A DNA stretch of 64,000 nt from Halichondria panicea (taxonomy: Eukaryota > Porifera > Demospongiae > Suberitida > Halichondriidae), in assembly GCF_963675165.1 (NCBI RefSeq), contig NC_087389.1, forward strand, positions 5,876,621 through 5,940,620. The letters are read 5' to 3'. The notes under the pieces are model-generated. The model saw only the letters and a program-made list of their open reading frames with translations. It did not search any database and had not been told where the DNA came from. The translations under genes and the position numbers were made by a program. Each line of letters begins with the position of its first letter. Within the stretch, counting starts at the first letter, position 1. This document shows, piece after piece, positions 58,860-64,000 of this stretch.

Positions 58860-60060
58860 GTAAGCAAGTACGTACATGACATTGTAAGTACTTGTAATTG
58901 CTGTACAAGTACTTGTATAGTTTACTCATAATTTGAATCTCATATCTGCACAGCAGGTCAGGTTAAACAGCTAGCCACCATACCTATTTGCAAAGCACCA
59001 TAATGCATATAATTATGTATGACCTGCATAATTATAGCTTCAACAAAAATTATACAACTAGCTTCATAATTCCCAGCTCCTGAACCTATAAACATGCAGG
59101 ACAAAGTTTATAGGCCTCTGAAGTGTTCTCTTATAAGTATGAACTTCCCCTGTGTTGCTACACCTAGCTTGAGGCATATAATTAAGTTACTACCCACAGG
59201 CACTTGACTCAAGAGGTTGGTATAGTAGGTTGGTACGCAATAATTATTGTAAGGAATGAGCAATATAACTTGGTATAGCACGTACACTATATATGCAGAC
59301 TAGCAACTTGATCTACTCAAGAAGTGAACAAGCAGTACATGTATAGCTATAGCAATCAAGCAACAACTTGGTAGGAAATTTAGGTGGTAGCAAATCCATC
59401 ATACAAAACCAAGAGTTCATTAGGAAGAGTATGCAACTCCACTTAAAACTGTAGTAGGCGTTTCTTCCAACCTACGTCACAACCACCTAATGAACCTCTT
59501 GGCAAAACTAACTTAGGAGCTAGACAATAATTATGTACCACTATAGCGTGTACAGTACTTGCATGTACTATTGACATGCTTGCAGTCAGTGCTCTAACAA
59601 GGTCATCAGTTATCATCAAATCTTACTCTACAGTCCACCCTAATCTTATACGTGTACAGTACTTTTCAAGTAGGCATGCACAGACATGTTCGACCCATCA
59701 ACAAAAACTTGGAAAGACAATCACCCATTAAATGTGGATTCTGAAATAGCACCTTCTATATAAATCTTACAGGACATTCCCTATTATAACTTATGCTAGT
59801 ACCAGCACAGCACCCACTGAAATATCATTTATATAGGCTCCCTGTACCGTATTGTTGTCATGGTGAGCATATGGCCATGATGATTGCTGGCCCCATTCAG
59901 ATCGTTACTACGTACATGTACGCGGTGACCCTCAAGCTGTAATGTCCAAGTACTTGCAAATCTGCAGAGGAACAAAAAAAATCATGAATAGGCCTATAGT
60001 AGGTTTAGCAAGAAAAATTGAGCACAAGTGATGAAACGAGAACAAAGAGCACCTGAGTGA
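58860..60060. other. Copy of the 23960-25170 interval
   Basis: Nearly collinear with half A with small indels. No recognised gene. Confidence 0.55.
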
Positions 60061-60189
60061 CTTGCAGAGAGCCAGCTTCTTCTTCAGTTCTATGCATTGA
60101 TTGTCTGATTGCAGATACCAGGATGGAAACATACATTATTCTGTGTACAGCGGCACACCGACAAAATGATTGTGAGCGTATTTCAATAT

Positions 60190-62055
60190 AATTATGAAAA
60201 GAAGTGGCAGTACTGAGGAATTGGTGTGCCCACGATGTTATATACAGCCAGGAGCTCCCGTGATCGTAAGTATAGCGCAAAATTAAACTTAGCACGCAGT
60301 CTAAGTCGATTTATAGCTATTTTATGTCATGTGCATGCGTACGAAATAGTGTCGCTATGATAAAGCTTGTATTTCATTCCATACAGACGAAGTTTACATG
60401 GAAAGATCCAATTGATACCAAGGATCATTCCTTTCGAACCGCCATGCAGTCTTCATAAAGCACTTGAAGGAAGTTCATAGTAAGTTTTGACTTTCATGGC
60501 AGATATTATAATGCCATTTCCATTACGCCAACTAATTGCATGGCTGCAAGCGTTGCACTGCTGGCGTATATGCGTAGACAACATTTTGAATTTCCCGCTT
60601 GCCATTTTTCTTTCTGCAAAGAGTCACGTGATGGTAGCTATAGCTAGATATAACGACAAATCCAGTTAATTTCAAGACATTGTATGTAAGCAAGCTTAGA
60701 GTGGTCAGGCCAACTTATGTCTAGGTATCAAGGCTAACTATTTTAATTACAAAATTGAAATTGACGATCATTACCAGGAAACCTGGCTACATGTATAGAA
60801 TCTCGAATATATACAATTTTTGTCATTCCATCTTTTACTAATAATGTATTTTCTCCCAGACATTTCTGGATGCTTGTAAAACGGGTAATGTGGGTGTGGT
60901 TCTGGAGCTCATAATTTCAACAGTCTCAAGGCTAACTATTTTCATTAATCGATTACAAAATTGACGATCATTACCAAAAAACCTGGCTATATAGAATCTT
61001 GAACAGTATTATAACATGTACATACAATTTTTGTCATTGGGTGTTTACTAATAATGTATTTTCTCCCAGGCATTTCTGGATGCTTGTAAGACAGGTAATG
61101 TGGGTGTGGTTCTGGAGCTCATAATTTCAACATAATCACGACCATTACCTATGATGTCAGTAACGACTGCATGCAATTGGCATCCATGTAAAGCCGTATT
61201 TGCTAAGTTTGTTATGCTTGACAGCCCACTCCTTTAATTGTATGTGGTTAAGGACTGATCAACTTCCGAGCCTTTTTTTATCCGTGATCTTTTTATCTAT
61301 GATTCTTCAATTTACAGACGCCCTTGTACCCAGCCCCAACATAAAGTTTGTTGAAAATCAACTCCGAAACTTAGACTATGCAATTTGGCTACAATCTACC
61401 AAATATCCCACGGACATAGAAGATCAAGGAGGTACGGACTTAGGCACGGCCGCGGGTTCGGGAGGGCAGGGACATAATTATAACAACAGTAGAGCGGCTT
61501 CTCGAAACTAACGTAAGTTTATTACAGACATGATCGATTATTCATCGCTATATAACATTTTGTTACTCATGTTAACGATTATTTATCACAATATTTTATT
61601 TTCTTGCAGAGGGAGCTACTACGAGTAATACGAGAGGTAGTAAGTTTAGTCCCGTGCATACGTCCACGGCTTTCCACCAACATAAACTATAAACTCTTTA
61701 AGAGACTACTCGTATTATAGTGGATCGATGGCAACAAACACCCCGACAACGACTACTACCAATAAGCCACTAGCTATGTGCGATGCTATTACTACTGATA
61801 AATCTACGACACACACCATCAAGGATCGGCCCACTCCCCAAAGTACAAGGCAAGATTACCATTTTGAAGCAGAAGAACTAAATCCAAACTCGTCAGGGAG
61901 CCCCATACTACAACATTATAAAATTAAACATCAAACAACTAAAAATCAAGCAACAAACACAAACACGAAAATTACGGGAGGGCAGGCAATTACTATCAAA
62001 ATCTTTTTTTGGGGGAATCTTTTTTTTCCTTCTTTTTGCCTAGGCTTTTGAGGAG
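60190..62055 (+). other. Conserved plus-strand block, copy B
   Basis: Homologue of 25270-26960. Here the first short frame ends at an intact GTAAGT donor (60266) and the next exon (from about 60388) has CGA where copy A has TGA, so B is the better copy. The ankyrin-like segment (AFLDACKTGNVG-type) occurs twice (about 60860 and 61070), because about 200 bp is tandemly duplicated. The last frame (61728-62051, MATNTPTTTTTNKP...) is open for 107 codons, longer than in A. Function unknown. Confidence 0.4.
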
Positions 62056-62129
62056 ACCTCGAAATAATAATAAAGTTCAAACCAGCTACAGTTCAACGAC
62101 AATGTTCAATCCACAGTAGTCACAAGACA

Positions 62130-62310
62130 TCTCAGGTTTCCAGGACAAAAAGACCAGTTAACACATCTCAGAGATACAAGAGTACAATTAAGACCATGCA
62201 GCTATATAACAACGCTCATAAGAGGTTTCCAGGACAACAAAAACAGTTTAATAACACATCTGAGAGGTTACCAGGACAACAAGACCGTTAACACATCTCA
62301 GAGGTAGTTT
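62130..62310. repeat. Minisatellite, about 40-bp unit, copy B
   Basis: About four units of the TTTCCAGGACAACAA / AACACATCTCAGA type; shorter than the half-A array. Confidence 0.85.
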
Positions 62311-62454
62311 TCAGTACAAGCACTATTATCAAATCATTTTACTTTAATGGCAGACCACACTACTATAACTTAAAATAGTAAAAAATGGGTAGTGACCCCA
62401 TAATACTATAATTAGAATAATAATGCGCATGGCAATTGAGATGGTAAGATGCTG

Positions 62455-62875
62455 AGTCAGCTAGTAGATGTTGCCGTGCTCACGAGTTCAAGTTGTCTTC
62501 GCTTCAATCATCAGCTAGGGGAGGTGACACAGTATTTGGTGTTGCCGTGCTCACGAGTTCAAGCTGTCTTCGCTTCAATCATCAGCTAGGGGAGGTGACC
62601 CAGTATTAGGTGTTGCCGTGCTCACGAGTTCAAGTTGTCTTTGCTTCAATCATCAGCTAGGGGAGGTGACCCAGTATTAGGTGTTGCCGTGCTCACGAGT
62701 TCAAGTTGTCTTCGCTTCAATCATCAAGGGAGGTGACCCAGTAGGTGTTGCCGTGCTCACGAGTTCAAGTTGTCTTCGCTTTAATCATCAGGGGAGGTGA
62801 CCCAGTATTAGGTGTTGCCGTGCTCACGAGTTCAAGTTGTCTTCGCTTCAATCATCAGGCCGGGGAGGTGATTTA
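62455..62875. repeat. Minisatellite of 62-71-bp units, copy B
   Basis: Six copies of the GTTGCCGTGCTCACGAGTTC unit. The first three have the variant CATCAGCTAGGGGAGG, the later ones the half-A form, so variants spread within the array. Confidence 0.9.
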
Positions 62876-64000
62876 ATGTTCATTATGTTTATCCAGCGCA
62901 ATGATCGTCATATCCATATTATGGTGGTGTCAAAGATTTGAGACTTCCCACAGTATTTAGTGACAATCGAGACATCAGGAGATAGCGAAAATTAAGCCCC
63001 TCGAAAATTTTGCCCTATACGGTAGGCTTCTGCTGTACATCGGAGAGTGATCGAGGTCCGGTGGTAAGTTGTGTACATGTACTTCCACTAGCATCAAGTT
63101 AATAAAATGTCCCAGTATAGCGTTGAGAAGTATTAGTGGCCATAGGTGGGAGGGGTCAGGGCTGCAATGGAGATTTATCCCACGTGCACTGAATGATATA
63201 GCGGAGGTCTTACATCTGGAGGAGGCTTTTGCAACATCGTAAGGAGATAGCAATTAAATATAGTTGCAAGGGGAGTGCATGCCATATCAGTTGAAAGTTG
63301 GAGCGGCAAATTTGAGATGAATGTTACGGTCCGGTAGTTCTTGGCCTGACATCAATTGAGCGATAGCATCGGAGAATGTCACCCAAGGAGAGTATGAAAG
63401 ATGAAATGATATTACAAATGTCATAATTATGACGAGTGGGATGAAAGTAATCATGACTGTACAACGAATGCTGTGGTTTGCCTTATATAGCAAGATAAGT
63501 AGTTGACGTGAAGGATAGAAATAGCTCTATAGGTATTGCACGCAAATATCTAATTATAAGGATGAACAAATAAAGTGGAAGACAATGTGACATCAGGGAT
63601 AAAGTCATGACAACACAAAGTGTTAGAGACAAAAATTAACAACGAGCTTGAAATGATGTTGTCTATCACCGAATTACAAACTGATAATGTGGGTGAGTTA
63701 ACGACAGTTAATGATGTAATGATGTGTAGACCACATTGGAATTAGTATCAAAATAATAATAACAATAATAACAATATTATAGCACATGGCCTGCCTTTTT
63801 TTTAGGAAGAAATTGAAGATTCCATTTTATATATATCCACGATCCCAAAAACACCAGTCCAAGAGACAGCTAAATTTAAGCAACCAGTCTAAGCTCGGCA
63901 ATAAAAAGCATCTATCGTATAACAGAGTACGTTACATCTATTCCAGTGAGTGTAATCAACTTCCCGTCAAACAAAATATTCCGCAATAAAAAGCACGTAC
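62876..64000. other. Copy of 27985-29090, no supported gene
   Basis: Collinear with half A. Includes a MITE-end-like TTAAGCCCCTCGAAAATTTT...CCTATACGGTA (62993-63025; also at 28092-28125). The hydrophobic minus-strand frame seen at 28366-28785 is broken here. Confidence 0.55.

Overview
This is eukaryotic, animal nuclear DNA. Genes are split by short introns with GT-AG signals (the smallest I model is 56 bp), the DNA is AT-rich, and it is full of microsatellites, minisatellites and small terminal-inverted-repeat elements. The gene set (eIF4E class 3, a CRELD-like cysteine-rich protein, an axonemal-type dynein heavy-chain fragment, a Roc/COR GTPase with Death domains, and a NACHT-LRR receptor of the NLR type) fits an early-branching metazoan. 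I favour a demosponge, but that is an inference from gene family style and I could not run a search.

Layout. The window is essentially two related halves, A (about 2.0-30 kb) and B (about 35.2-64 kb), offset by 33-35 kb and in the same orientation. Half A runs: an intron-bearing Ty3/Gypsy-type integrase gene (1-1109, minus); eIF4E3 copy A (2975-6127, minus); a Roc/COR-Death gene (6444-11898, minus) with a decayed duplicate of its head behind it (11919-12560); a stretch with coiled-coil exons and an odd ladder of minimal splice units (15.2-18.2 kb); CRELD-like exons and pseudo-exons (19.1-23.1 kb); a dead Death-domain exon (23.4-24.0 kb); a conserved plus-strand block of unknown coding potential (25.2-27.0 kb); and minisatellites. 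Between the halves (29.5-35.2 kb) lie CRELD/EGF relics, a small membrane-protein gene split by a MITE, and exons of an unidentified protein. Half B runs: eIF4E3 copy B, broken (36222-38639); a NACHT-LRR gene whose C-terminal half is homologous to the tail of the Roc/COR gene (38866-47197); a transposon-rich stretch; a broken HIRAN-domain gene (49.6-50.6 kb); reshuffled repeats; a dynein heavy-chain pseudogene fragment (54.9-56.4 kb); CRELD copy B; the second dead Death exon; and the second copy of the plus-strand block and minisatellites.

How the genes fit together. The central observation is that two neighbouring, same-strand genes carry different nucleotide-binding heads (Roc/COR in A, NACHT-LRR in B) on the same C-terminal tail: a run of tiny phase 1-1 linker exons, a half Death-like module, a Death domain, more linker, a second Death-like domain and an 11-residue end. 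I traced reading frames by hand through 15 exons of the A gene (3606 nt, 1201 aa) without a break. The B gene is also open over 1438 aa if one 74-bp exon with a 1-nt deletion is skipped. This looks like modular assembly of innate-immune or cell-death sensors by segmental duplication plus head replacement. The duplicated eIF4E3 and CRELD copies carry different lesions in A and B.
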